DNA from: Streptococcus sp. VT 162
GTDB taxonomy: Bacteria; Bacillota; Bacilli; Lactobacillales; Streptococcaceae
Reading direction: 5' to 3'
Length of the DNA: 64,000 bases
NCBI GenBank assembly: GCA_000688775.2
Contig: CP007628.2
Coordinates: 248,001 to 312,000, forward strand
The first letter of the stretch is position 1. Each line of letters starts with the position of its first letter. Below the pieces are notes generated by a model. That model did no database searches. It was given only the letters and a program-made list of their open reading frames with translations, and had not been told where the DNA came from. A program made the position numbers and the translations under genes. Positions 27,110 to 35,964 of the stretch are shown here, piece after piece.

Positions 27110-27487
27110 ATGTTAAGAAGAGAATATAAATTATATAAAAGTGTTGAGAACAGAAATGCACTTACGGTATTGTATGATAGAGAAGATTATGATATTATAA
27201 CAACCTTTATGATTACAGAAGTCACGGATTTTTATCTGTATGTCAGAGAAGCTTTGGAGAGTGTAATTTTTGGGAATATGGAAGAATATGCTTTTGCTGG
27301 TAATTTGTTAGGGATTGAAATTGGAAAAGAAATAACAGAAGTATACTTCCAATTTGAGGAAGAAATATTAGGTGAACCATGCTTTATTCCTACAAATGAG
27401 CTTTATAAATTGGTTTTAGAGTGGAAAGAAATGCAAGAAAAAATGCACAGAGGGGAAGATATTTTTCCGCTGATGGTAGAGGATTAA
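27110..27487 (+). CDS. Orphan immunity protein B (paralogue of protein A)
   Basis: 125 residues, paralogous to the protein at 26568-26942. The C-terminal two thirds are nearly identical, including the ending RGEDIFPL, while the first 40 residues diverge. Even the 45 bases after the two stop codons are similar, so the duplicated block extends past the genes. Probably immunity to a related toxin variant. Confidence 0.6.
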   Translation: MLRREYKLYKSVENRNALTVLYDREDYDIITTFMITEVTDFYLYVREALESVIFGNMEEYAFAGNLLGIEIGKEITEVYFQFEEEILGEPCFIPTNELYKLVLEWKEMQEKMHRGEDIFPLMVED

Positions 27488-27497
27488 GATGTATTAG

Positions 27498-27653
27498 AGG
27501 GCTCCTATCAGAGATATGCTTTTAGGTAGAGCTGATGGAAGTATATATAAACATGGATTTTTGAATGGCAAATACAAAGAATCTGTTATATTGCCTGGAA
27601 CTCGAATAAACAGAATTGGTTCTAAAATTGAAATAGGAATAATTAAATGCTAA
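27498..27653 (+). pseudogene. Toxin C-terminal tail fragment
   Basis: From a stop at 27495 the frame reads APIRDMLLGRADGSIYKHGF ... INRIGSKIEIGIIKC and stops at 27653, overlapping the ATG of the next gene (27647). Its first residues match the preceding fragment (ASIRDTLMG), then the two diverge, as expected for alternative toxin tails. No start codon. Confidence 0.5.
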
Positions 27654-28075
27654 TAAAATTAAAAAACAAAATTGAATCCGAAGTTTCAAAAATTGGAAAC
27701 ATAAAATTAGGTGAATTTGGAATTCATTTTTCTGAACAACCTCCCTACTTTCCAGAGGGAATTTCTATAATAGAGGTTAGAAATGGAAGATATAATCTAG
27801 TTTTTACCGAGAGAGGAAAAATAACATCCGAGATTTCTGAATTAGATGATGATGAGGTGACTTATCAAATTTTAAAGATAATCATTAAGAATATTTCCTC
27901 GCAAAAGATTGATGAAAAGGATGTAGATTTAATTGACAAATTGATTAAAAATAATGAATTTGAGAAAGTTAGTCAATTAGTTGAGAAAGTACAAGAAAAT
28001 AGATATCAATACGAAAAGGAATTATTTGAGAAAATCAGTCCGCTATACGCTTTATGGTTTGAAAAAGAGCATTAA
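27647..28075 (+). CDS. Orphan immunity protein C (Imm63-like?)
   Basis: 142 residues, acidic, cytosolic. The pattern YNLVFTERGKITSEI followed by DDDEVTYQILKIII resembles the Imm63 immunity family (uncertain). Its start overlaps the end of a toxin-tail fragment by 7 bases, a typical toxin-immunity coupling. The C-terminal region carries charged helices. No intact partner toxin is present. Confidence 0.55.
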   Translation: MLIKLKNKIESEVSKIGNIKLGEFGIHFSEQPPYFPEGISIIEVRNGRYNLVFTERGKITSEISELDDDEVTYQILKIIIKNISSQKIDEKDVDLIDKLIKNNEFEKVSQLVEKVQENRYQYEKELFEKISPLYALWFEKEH

Positions 28076-28259
28076 TGATTCGTATAAATCCGTTGTTGTT
28101 TCAGTTCAAAACACAAGAATTCCAAGCGGAAATGAAGAAGCTGCTTTTGAAGGATTTTGGAAACCAGGAGGACAAACTTTCCCAGGAAATATGCCAGAAG
28201 TAGTCATGGACGAAGTGCCGTGGGGAGAATTTATAATTAGAAAATTAGGAGGCAATTAA
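28071..28259 (+). pseudogene. Toxin C-terminal tail fragment
   Basis: About 62 codons overlapping the end of the previous gene in another frame: AFEGFWKPGGQTFPGNMPEV, then VPWGEFIIRKLGGN and a stop. The proline/glycine-rich turn and terminal strand look like the end of a secreted enzyme domain. No start signal. It stops one base before the ATG of the next immunity-type gene. Confidence 0.5.
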
Positions 28260-28260
28260 A

Positions 28261-28683
28261 ATGAGTTTAACTAAAATAACATGGGAAGAGTTTGATACCT
28301 TTGAAAAGGTTGAATCACCAAAAGGATATGATTTTCGAACACATGAAGGGAAATACTATACTTTTGGAGAGTTTGGAGTAGCTTCCATTCGTCGTATCTT
28401 TGAGATTAATCCTTCTGATTTTAACGAATATTTATTAGGTAGGAGGACGGCACGTGAAATTGATTTTAAAGCGGAGAATGATTGCTGGCCTCTAACGGAA
28501 GAAGAAAAGAAAGCTAGTGAGAAACGATTTATATTAAAAGGCTTAACTCCTTTAATAGCTAGTTCTAAGAGTTGGGAATTATTTACTCAGGAAGAGCTTG
28601 AAAGATTAATTCCGCTTGCTGAACAGAAATGGATTGACTGGAGAGGCAAACTTCCAGATGATTATGTATCACCATTGAAATAG
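28261..28683 (+). CDS. Orphan immunity protein D
   Basis: 140 residues, cytosolic, rich in aromatic and charged residues. GGAGG lies at 28248-28252. It follows a toxin-tail fragment by one base, which is the reason for calling it an immunity protein. I do not recognise the family. It is the last member of the array and is followed by a terminator. Confidence 0.55.
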   Translation: MSLTKITWEEFDTFEKVESPKGYDFRTHEGKYYTFGEFGVASIRRIFEINPSDFNEYLLGRRTAREIDFKAENDCWPLTEEEKKASEKRFILKGLTPLIASSKSWELFTQEELERLIPLAEQKWIDWRGKLPDDYVSPLK

Positions 28684-28748
28684 CTTGTAAGGAGCTTGTT
28701 TATTCACTTTTAGTTGTAGGCAAGTTTCTGTTACAATGCAGCATTTAC

Positions 28749-28783
28749 AACACTTCATGGTTCACACCATGGGGTGTTTTTTG
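28749..28783 (+). terminator. Terminator at the end of the immunity array
   Basis: CACTTCATGG and CCATGGGGTG arms (two G-U pairs) followed by T6. Confidence 0.8.
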
Positions 28784-28794
28784 TTTTTCTCATC

Positions 28795-28823
28795 TTCTCA
28801 CGGCATTGCCCATGTGGTATAAT
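28795..28823 (+). promoter_or_regulatory. Candidate promoter of the two-TM protein gene
   Basis: Weak -35 TTCTCA, 17-base spacer and a perfect TATAAT at 28818-28823 preceded by TGTGG. The leader of about 120 bases before 28953 contains a small CTCGT...ACGAG hairpin. Confidence 0.45.
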
Positions 28824-28952
28824 GGGACAAGGATTGTTCCTCGTTTCAGACGAGTTTATGGATTTCAGGATAAGTTAGCAGGTGAGAAGAGTATTTCTGT
28901 CAGCCTCCTATACACCTGTTAACAGCTATCCACGATAAAAGGAGATTGTAGA

Positions 28953-29918
28953 TTGGTTTTATTAGTATTAGGGATTTTGGTTTTGCTCATTCTAATTTTT
29001 AAAAGGAAACAGAAAACTGCTAAAAAATCTGAAGGAAACGCCAAGAAAAGAAATTGGCTATTAATAGGTTGCTTATCCATAGCGATTCCAATGGTAATCT
29101 TCACAGTGTTCAGTCCGATTTTTTCTCTAATGGATATGTGGGGGCTATTTGCCCATGCAAGTCGAACTGAGATTGAGCAAGCTGTGCATCGTTCTTATCA
29201 AAATTACGGTCTTACAGGACAGTTTGAGTTAGAAAAATACGAGAAAAACTATACAAGTGTGGGAGGATTTATAATCCATGGTACCTATAGTGAAAATATA
29301 GCTGGAAAAACCTATCAGGTTAAAACTCGATTTAAATACTATACTCGCTTTTCGAAAAGTGAAACATATGGAAAGACAGATGCAGAGGTCGATTACAAAA
29401 ATGGTAAAAAAATTTATGATGTTTTCCCAGAATTAGCCTATTTAGGGATTGAAGTTAGTCCAGGAACCAGTGAATTTTTAAAAACACTGGACAGTTCAAT
29501 CAAAGATCCTAAACTGCCTGATTTGAAGTATCAAGGTATTGATTTTGAATTTAATAACCAATCTGATAATATCTATCTTTATAATGAAATATTAGAGGAA
29601 AATCAAAGCAAGGGCCAAGCTCTGCAAGGAATGTATCCAATGGATGCTCAATATCTTTTCCAAAAAGAGATTTTTATACCAACATTTGAATTTCAGTATT
29701 TCGTTCCAAAAGAAAAAAGAGATCTCTTGTATGATGACTATCTAAAAGAGCTTGAAGCGCTCATGAAGGAATTTTTTGCCAACCAACCCCTACCACGAGG
29801 TCTTTATGCTGTCAAAATTGCTAAATATAAAGAGGATAAACTTGTCAATGATAGTGGTGTATACTATGTGAGGATTGAAAATCGTCAAGTTGTAAAGCTG
29901 TTGCAAAAATTAGAGTAG
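28953..29918 (+). CDS. Two-TM membrane protein of unknown function
   Basis: 321 residues. TM1 is at the extreme N-terminus (VLLVLGILVLLILIF). A short basic loop (RKQKTAKKSEGNAKKR) and TM2 (about 36-58) follow, then an extracellular or cytosolic domain of about 260 residues rich in Tyr and acidic residues. Translation must start at TTG 28953: AAAGGAG at 28938-28944 is well placed and no ATG is available. Topology would suit a membrane-anchored immunity protein against a T7SS toxin acting outside the cell, but there is no direct evidence. Confidence 0.6.
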   Translation: MVLLVLGILVLLILIFKRKQKTAKKSEGNAKKRNWLLIGCLSIAIPMVIFTVFSPIFSLMDMWGLFAHASRTEIEQAVHRSYQNYGLTGQFELEKYEKNYTSVGGFIIHGTYSENIAGKTYQVKTRFKYYTRFSKSETYGKTDAEVDYKNGKKIYDVFPELAYLGIEVSPGTSEFLKTLDSSIKDPKLPDLKYQGIDFEFNNQSDNIYLYNEILEENQSKGQALQGMYPMDAQYLFQKEIFIPTFEFQYFVPKEKRDLLYDDYLKELEALMKEFFANQPLPRGLYAVKIAKYKEDKLVNDSGVYYVRIENRQVVKLLQKLE

Positions 29919-30053
29919 GAGTCGCTAGGGCTAGGTCAGTCTAACAATATTTTTACTAAGAAGAGAAGGGGAGATTTGTTAGCTTATCCAAGATTTTAGC
30001 TGGTATCAATATGCGAAAATTTGAGTGTGGATAATGATGGGAGAGGATTTGAA

Positions 30054-30566
30054 ATGATCAGTTTAGAGTTGCTGTCTGAAGCAAATAGTCTAGATGTCTA
30101 TTCTTTTGAAAAAGAAAATCGGGAGTATTTTGAGCGGAATTTACCTCCTAGACCAGCTAACTATTTTGATTTAGAAGGTTTTAAAGAAATCACGAGGGAA
30201 TTGTTAACAGAACAAACCAATCGGGCTGTCTACATGCATCTTATTAGAGATTCGCAAGGTGTTATGGTCGGAAGAATCAATTTAAGTGTCTTAGATGGTG
30301 ATCGGAAAACAGCAGAACTTGGGTATAGAATTGGGGAAAATGTTAGCAATTTAGGCTATGCCAGCGAAGCGGTTAAACTTGTTTTAGACAAAGCCTTTAC
30401 TACTTATGGTTTTAATAGAATCATTGCAGGAACGGCAAGAGATAATCTAGCTTCTCAGAGAGTGCTTTTAAAAAATGGTTTTATCTTTAGTAAAATGATA
30501 GAAAATGACTTACAAATTCATAATGAGTGGGTTCATACAGCAGTATTTGAGATAAGGAGACCATAA
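30054..30566 (+). CDS. GNAT N-acetyltransferase (RimJ/RimL type)
   Basis: 170 residues. Transfers an acetyl group from acetyl-CoA to an unknown amine, in this class often a protein N-terminus. Acceptor-side motif ELGYRIGENVSNLGYASEAV carries a diverged Q/RxxGxG/A-type CoA loop, and the C-terminal NRIIAGTARDNLASQRVLLKNGF is the classic RimL block. ATG 30054 with GGGAGAGGA at 30039-30047 is preferred to an in-frame TTG at 30021. It is cargo of the island; no link to its neighbours is visible. Confidence 0.82.
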   Translation: MISLELLSEANSLDVYSFEKENREYFERNLPPRPANYFDLEGFKEITRELLTEQTNRAVYMHLIRDSQGVMVGRINLSVLDGDRKTAELGYRIGENVSNLGYASEAVKLVLDKAFTTYGFNRIIAGTARDNLASQRVLLKNGFIFSKMIENDLQIHNEWVHTAVFEIRRP

Positions 30567-30618
30567 TATCATCAATTCCGGTCTATTAACAAGGTTAATG
30601 GAGTTATAATCTGTCCAG

Positions 30619-30649
30619 ACATTCAAGAATATTTTCTTGGATGTTTTTT
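30619..30649 (+). terminator. Terminator after the acetyltransferase gene
   Basis: ACATTCAAGAA-TATT-TTCTTGGATGT with one G-U pair and a T5 run. Confidence 0.85.
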
Positions 30650-31248
30650 GATTTATTCTACTTTAAAAAATTTTATCTGAAAAATTTGATTATAGAACAA
30701 ACGTTGAGGAGAAGTATCTATTTTTATAATCTTCTTTACAAAAGATTTCTTATAAAGTTTAATTTTAGTTTTTTAACTTGTAAAGATAACAAATTGTTTT
30801 GAAGTGATTCTTAAAATAATGTGAGATTAATAGTTCTAAAATGACTTGATTATCGGGATGAGAGTTGGTTTCAATTAATAAGGTTATCTCTAGTTAAAAA
30901 TGGAGTAGATTAAATTGTTCTATTTAAAGAGTCTAGGAGTTATTTGTGTTTTTTAAGTTGTAATCTTCCTCAAATCTAGCTAGTATAGTTCAAGAAAAAA
31001 TATCAATATTAGTATATTGAGAGGTATTATGCATCAAAAATATGCCATAAATTAAAATTTTAGAACAGATTGTATAATAAGAATGTATTAAAGAGAAAAA
31101 ATAAAATTTAAAATGAGGACTACTTCCTTAGTAAGTGTTAAGGTGTGTGATCTAGAGTTGACGAGTTATTTAGGAAATTATATAATGATGTTAACTACTT
31201 GATCCCACATATTAATTTTATTTAAATGTGTATATATAAGGAGGATAA
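30650..31248. other. Long AT-rich leader region upstream of the defence operon
   Basis: About 600 bases with very low G+C content and stop codons in all frames. No gene is seen. It contains a strong promoter at 31158-31186. The rest may hold regulatory sites or be decayed sequence. Confidence 0.65.
31158..31186 (+). promoter_or_regulatory. Promoter of the Lamassu-like operon
   Basis: TTGACG (31158-31163), 17-base spacer and perfect TATAAT (31181-31186). The ATG follows 62 bases later with AAGGAGG at 31238-31244. Confidence 0.75.
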
Positions 31249-32628
31249 ATGGCAAGTTCAAATGTTGATCAGAACAGGAATGCAACATCTAGTTGGAGCG
31301 GTTATATCCATCAAGGGAAAGTTGGTTTTTTAGTTGCGCTAAGACAATTACGATGGTGCATTGAAAATGAAATAGAAAATTTTGAAGATTATGCTATAAG
31401 ATATGAGAATGCTGAGGATTTTGATATTGTTGATAAAGGGAGGAGTGTAATATCAAGGCATCAAGTGAAAGCGTATATTAATGGAAATGAAAGAGAAGAT
31501 TACTCAGATTTATTTAATATACAAAAGAGGAAGTTTGAAGATGAAAAAGAAAAAATAGACACAAAGGGATTTCAGATTCATGAATTTGATGGTAAAGGAA
31601 ATGCAGTACGAGTGATGGTTCCTTGTGACGCCAGGTTTTTACATGTGATTGTAGACGTGCCAGATTTTAGACTATCAAAGGATGATTATTTAAAAAAATA
31701 TTCTGGGCGAACAAAATATACAGATAATGATTCTTGTGTCAAACTTTATGAGTATAATCAATCTGAAAAACTGTTTTATTGTCCACTTTCTCAGGATGAT
31801 AAAAATGATACAATTAGAGATTATTGTAAAGCTGAAATTAAAGAAATTTTAAAGATAGAAAAAAATCCTTTAGAAGAGAATAGTTCTCATCTTGAACAAG
31901 TATATCATAGATATATTGGATCGTTATTGGATCATAGTATCGGAAAAGCACACAGTGAATCTGGTTTTCCAGAAATATCCTTTGGAGAGATAATTGCTAT
32001 TATTAAAAATGCATTCCCTAAAGATAAAATATTTGAATTAAAAAATAAGTTAATTTATAGCTGGGAGCAGTATCACCAAGGTTATGCAGATGATATATGT
32101 GAAGATGATTTCATTCAAATGGATAAGATAATAAAAAAATTACTATCTATGTCTAAAGATGAATTTTATAAGTTTGTAAAGATGATTTTACCTGATAAAA
32201 CATCAGACGAAAATATTCTGGAGTTATTTCCTATTCCTTCTTTAGAAAATATATTTTATCTGTTACTAGAAAAAACTAGAAATTTTTCATTTGAAGGTTA
32301 TAATTATTTAGATAGTAATAATAAAAGTTACAGAGTTTCTTTGATAGATATTCAGGATAGACCTGGGATAATTGCAAAAAAAATTCAAGAAATAATTGAT
32401 AATTCAGAGTTTTTAAAAGCAACTTTCAATCATGATTTTTTGATTAATAGATCAATAAATGATATTTCTATTGATTCGAGGATTGATGAATTATCAGATG
32501 TACCTGAGAATATTCGATATAAAGAAGAATGGGATACTGGTATAAAAAATAGTATTTTTAATGTTAATATGGAGTTTATTAAAATTGATACAGCTCTTGA
32601 AAAAGAGTTAAGAATTTCAGAGGAGTAG
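31249..32628 (+). CDS. Lamassu/ABC-3C effector with PD-(D/E)XK-like nuclease domain (LmuA-like)
   Basis: 459 residues. The N-terminus (SSWSGYIHQGKVGFLVALRQ, then YENAEDFDIV and HQVKAY at residues 71-76) follows the DUF4297/Cap4 nuclease pattern. This is an early G-Y-Q helix, an E/D pair (E56, D57, D59) and QVK (72-74) as the D...QxK active site. The remaining 370 residues are helical and unrecognised, as in ABC-three-component effectors. It is the first gene of a tight operon whose third gene is an SMC-like ATPase, the LmuA-LmuC-LmuB order of Lamassu/DdmABC defence systems. Expected to cut DNA when released by the complex during phage or plasmid invasion. Confidence 0.75.
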   Translation: MASSNVDQNRNATSSWSGYIHQGKVGFLVALRQLRWCIENEIENFEDYAIRYENAEDFDIVDKGRSVISRHQVKAYINGNEREDYSDLFNIQKRKFEDEKEKIDTKGFQIHEFDGKGNAVRVMVPCDARFLHVIVDVPDFRLSKDDYLKKYSGRTKYTDNDSCVKLYEYNQSEKLFYCPLSQDDKNDTIRDYCKAEIKEILKIEKNPLEENSSHLEQVYHRYIGSLLDHSIGKAHSESGFPEISFGEIIAIIKNAFPKDKIFELKNKLIYSWEQYHQGYADDICEDDFIQMDKIIKKLLSMSKDEFYKFVKMILPDKTSDENILELFPIPSLENIFYLLLEKTRNFSFEGYNYLDSNNKSYRVSLIDIQDRPGIIAKKIQEIIDNSEFLKATFNHDFLINRSINDISIDSRIDELSDVPENIRYKEEWDTGIKNSIFNVNMEFIKIDTALEKELRISEE

Positions 32629-32629
32629 T

Positions 32630-33325
32630 ATGAAAAACATCATTGTAAATTTGTTAAAACATAATCATTTTGATTGTGTAGACACAGATTTTAATTTATA
32701 TACTAATCAATTAAAATCTGAGTATTTTATAGTTAGTCAATATAGTCAAGAAGAGCTGCATAATTTTTTTGATGATGATAAGACTTCACAAGTAATAAAA
32801 GAGTTTGAAAGATTATCTTTGAAATCAGAACACGAGAATATTAAGAAAAATACCTCTCTGTTTATTTTAGTAGAAGTTGATAATTTAAAAGAAGCATTTG
32901 AAGATGAAAAATTCCAACGCTCAATATTGTTAATTGAAGAGGACTATTACTATTTTAGAAAGTTCATTTTATTATATACTCAAGATGGGTTGTCGGATTT
33001 ACGAGATAAAGAGACTAATGAAACGCTCTATACTTACTTAGATTCTAATATTGATGCTTTTGAAGAGGATATGTTTTTTAGCGAGTCGTATTTTATGGCG
33101 ATGGAAATTGGAGTAAAACTACCATTTTTTACACTCCCTAAAAGAAATGATATTTATCAAAGTATAGAAAATCAGTATCAGGATGATAATGATGAATTAG
33201 ATAATAGATTATTGGATTTTTATACTAAGGTCACTGATGAGATTCTATTAGAATCACTAAAAGATATTTCTACCGATGATGAAAATATTTCTGATTTACT
33301 ACAAATAGGAGAATTATTACCATGA
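32630..33325 (+). CDS. Lamassu/ABC-3C middle component (LmuC-like)
   Basis: 231 residues, very acidic, mostly helical, with no enzyme motif. It begins one base after the effector gene and overlaps the ATPase gene by 4 bases (ATGA). Size, acidity and the middle position match the small accessory subunit (LmuC/DdmB; MC of ABC-3C systems) that bridges the ATPase and the effector. The family is fast evolving, so the assignment rests mainly on context. Confidence 0.68.
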   Translation: MKNIIVNLLKHNHFDCVDTDFNLYTNQLKSEYFIVSQYSQEELHNFFDDDKTSQVIKEFERLSLKSEHENIKKNTSLFILVEVDNLKEAFEDEKFQRSILLIEEDYYYFRKFILLYTQDGLSDLRDKETNETLYTYLDSNIDAFEEDMFFSESYFMAMEIGVKLPFFTLPKRNDIYQSIENQYQDDNDELDNRLLDFYTKVTDEILLESLKDISTDDENISDLLQIGELLP

Positions 33326-35964
33326 AAATCAAAAAAATTTTAATAAAGAACTTTAAAAATATAAAGGGAACTCGAATTATTGATTTTCAAGAGAATGTAA
33401 CTTTGTTTGTTGGACCAAATGGATTTGGAAAAACTACAATTTTTGATGCACTTGAGTTATCATTAACTGGGAGAATCCGTCGAATTGAAGAGTCCGATTA
33501 TAGCGATGGTAGAAGTAGTTTTAGCACTCCTTATTTTCAAAATAATCCTGAGGAAGATACATTCATTGAGCTAATGTTAATAAATGATGAAGGTAGTTCT
33601 CTGATAGTATCTAGTCTCTATAAGAGTAGTTTGAATACTGAGGGAAGCAATGTCCCAAAGTTTTCATTTTTTAAATTTAAAAGAACAGTTCGAGTTGGAC
33701 TAGGAATTTCATTTCAACCTATTGAAGATTTTGATGGTTTGAGTGAGGACGATATACAAAAGGTCATTAGTCAGTTTTTAGGATATGAATCAGAAAATTA
33801 CAGCTTAGGTGATACTTTTGATTTATTTCATTACATTCAACAGGATGAAACTGCTTATTATTTGAAGCAAAAGGAGAAAGATAGAAAGGAACAACTGAAT
33901 TTTCTATTAAATATTGGGAACTATGTTAATAGAAAAAACCGATTAGCTGAACTAAGAAAAACGTTACTGTCTAGTAAAACCGAGCTGGAAAAGAAAAAAA
34001 ACGTGTTAAAAAATCTTCCTATAGGAAGTGAGGTTGCTTATAATGAGTTACCCCTTAGAGCAGATACTGACTTTACTTTTAACAATAAATTGATTGTTTT
34101 TGATGACGAATTATCAAATGAAAGTTTAAATATATATCTATCAGAAATTGATAAGTTACAAGAATTTCGAAATTCATTTTCTCCAAAGGATTACTTCCTC
34201 AGAAAACAAAGTGAGCAGTTTGAGCGAGAGATTCTGGATGATAAAGACTTTATTTTCTACTTAATAGTTAGAGAAATTTTTAAAAATCAGAATAATATAG
34301 AGTATATTGAACAAAACCATACTATAATTTCAAATGATAAAAATTATTCCTATTTTTTACTTAAAAATTATATCGGACAACTAGAGTCATTGGAAAATGA
34401 CAGTAGAATGTTTAAACGTGGAAAAATTCTAGAGGATCTACTTGATGTCGAAATTGATAAACTTAATATAGAGACAATTAAGAATTCTTTAAATGATTTT
34501 CCAGATTGGGAATTTGGTCAAGTATGGCTTGAAACGTTTGATTCCAAGTTAACAAATTACAAGATTAAAAAAGAGCAACTGGATAATGGTACAAATTCGA
34601 TTAACAAGTTACTCGAGATAAGAAGCCGTCTAAAAGAACATAGTGATGAAAAAAAATCAGAATGTGTGTTTTGTGGTTATGATTGGATTGAAAGCGAGAA
34701 TTTACTGGTAGCCTATGAAGAAACAACGAATCAACTGCGTAAAAATTTGACTAATTTTGAAATGGAAGTTTCAAATTTAGTTGAAGAATTAAATCAATTA
34801 AAAATGGAGTTGCAAAATCAGATTCAAATTGAGCAAGAGAAACTCTTTGTTCTTCCTGAAGATTTTTTGGCGCTGATACGCTCTATAGGTAAGTATAATT
34901 TTCCTGAGTCTTTTAGCAACTTAGTTGCAATGAACTCAGAGATGACGCCTATGTTAGTTGATAAGAATGCTTCGCTACAAAAGTTTGAGATTTTGAAAAA
35001 AGAGTTAATAAGTTCATTGCAAGAAAAACTGTTGATTCCAAATGAAGTCTATGATAATTTCCTTAGAGTTGTAAATAAGAGAGTAGATTTTGAAAAACTT
35101 TTAGAAAAATATTCTATTCTAGCTAGAGAATCAATAAGGGAATTTGGAATTTCTTTTGGACACTTACCCATTTCCTTGCATAAATTTGAAGAGAACAAAG
35201 ATGGGTTATTAGTATTCTTAGAGGAGGCTAGATCACAAATAGTATTTGATAATTCTAAAAGTTTAGATTTACAAAATATGTTTGATAAGTACTTTGCATC
35301 TAATGAGAAAACTTTTGAGAACTGTACTATAGAAAGTATCAATCAAAAACGAGAGTATATTATTAACCAGTTTGAATTACAAAGTTTAACAATGTCTAAC
35401 CAAATTGAGAAACGTCTTCAAATAATTGAACAAACGATTACCTATCTTCAGGATCGTGTTAGGAAATTAAATGATAATATAAAATCTTACCAAGAACAGA
35501 TGATTCGAAAGTTGAAGCTTCCCTTCTATATGTATACTGCTAAAATTTTACAAAATTACCAACAAGGAATGGGAGTTCTACTAACTACTCAAAATAATTC
35601 TAATATCAGGTTTATAGCAAATAGCAATAGTGAGCAGGATGTGATGTATCAATTGAGTTCTGGACAAATAGCTGTTATTTCATTTGCCTTCACTTTGGCA
35701 CTAAATACTACATTTAAGATTTCCAAAGAGTTCAAATTTTTATCAATTGATGATCCGATTCAAGATATGGATTCTATGAATGTATATGCTTTAATTGATT
35801 TAATAAGACATTCATTATCAGACTATCAAATTATTATGTCCACACATAATGATGGTAGTGCTATGTTTATAAAATATAAATTTGAACTATTTTCAGATTC
35901 TGAAATATCAAATGTAGGGCTAAAAAATATAAAGAACATATTATTGGAGGGTTATGAAGTATAA
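33322..35964 (+). CDS. SMC/RecF-like ABC ATPase of the Lamassu-like system (LmuB-like)
   Basis: 880 residues. Walker A GPNGFGKTT (31-39) is followed by FDALELSLTGR. Long coiled-coil arms occupy about 195-750, with a CVFCGYDW zinc-hook-like element near 448-455. Then come the ABC signature LSSGQ (about 778) and Walker B FLSIDDP (about 805-811). This is a Rad50/SMC-type head-coil-hook arrangement, shorter than true SMC. In Lamassu/DdmABC such proteins sense foreign DNA ends or structures and release the nuclease subunit. Coupled to the two preceding genes. A lone RecF/AAA_23 protein of another defence type is the alternative. Confidence 0.82.
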   Translation: MKIKKILIKNFKNIKGTRIIDFQENVTLFVGPNGFGKTTIFDALELSLTGRIRRIEESDYSDGRSSFSTPYFQNNPEEDTFIELMLINDEGSSLIVSSLYKSSLNTEGSNVPKFSFFKFKRTVRVGLGISFQPIEDFDGLSEDDIQKVISQFLGYESENYSLGDTFDLFHYIQQDETAYYLKQKEKDRKEQLNFLLNIGNYVNRKNRLAELRKTLLSSKTELEKKKNVLKNLPIGSEVAYNELPLRADTDFTFNNKLIVFDDELSNESLNIYLSEIDKLQEFRNSFSPKDYFLRKQSEQFEREILDDKDFIFYLIVREIFKNQNNIEYIEQNHTIISNDKNYSYFLLKNYIGQLESLENDSRMFKRGKILEDLLDVEIDKLNIETIKNSLNDFPDWEFGQVWLETFDSKLTNYKIKKEQLDNGTNSINKLLEIRSRLKEHSDEKKSECVFCGYDWIESENLLVAYEETTNQLRKNLTNFEMEVSNLVEELNQLKMELQNQIQIEQEKLFVLPEDFLALIRSIGKYNFPESFSNLVAMNSEMTPMLVDKNASLQKFEILKKELISSLQEKLLIPNEVYDNFLRVVNKRVDFEKLLEKYSILARESIREFGISFGHLPISLHKFEENKDGLLVFLEEARSQIVFDNSKSLDLQNMFDKYFASNEKTFENCTIESINQKREYIINQFELQSLTMSNQIEKRLQIIEQTITYLQDRVRKLNDNIKSYQEQMIRKLKLPFYMYTAKILQNYQQGMGVLLTTQNNSNIRFIANSNSEQDVMYQLSSGQIAVISFAFTLALNTTFKISKEFKFLSIDDPIQDMDSMNVYALIDLIRHSLSDYQIIMSTHNDGSAMFIKYKFELFSDSEISNVGLKNIKNILLEGYEV

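Noticed and set aside
34666..34695. True Rad50 zinc hook in the Lamassu-like ATPase
   Set aside because: A single CVFCGYDW motif is present and could form a hook, but it lies mid-coil with no clear symmetric arms, so it is described only as hook-like.
33322..35964. Chromosomal RecF, RecN or SMC housekeeping protein
   Set aside because: Length, hook motif and the coupled upstream genes do not match the housekeeping loci; a three-component defence ATPase explains operon and sequence better.
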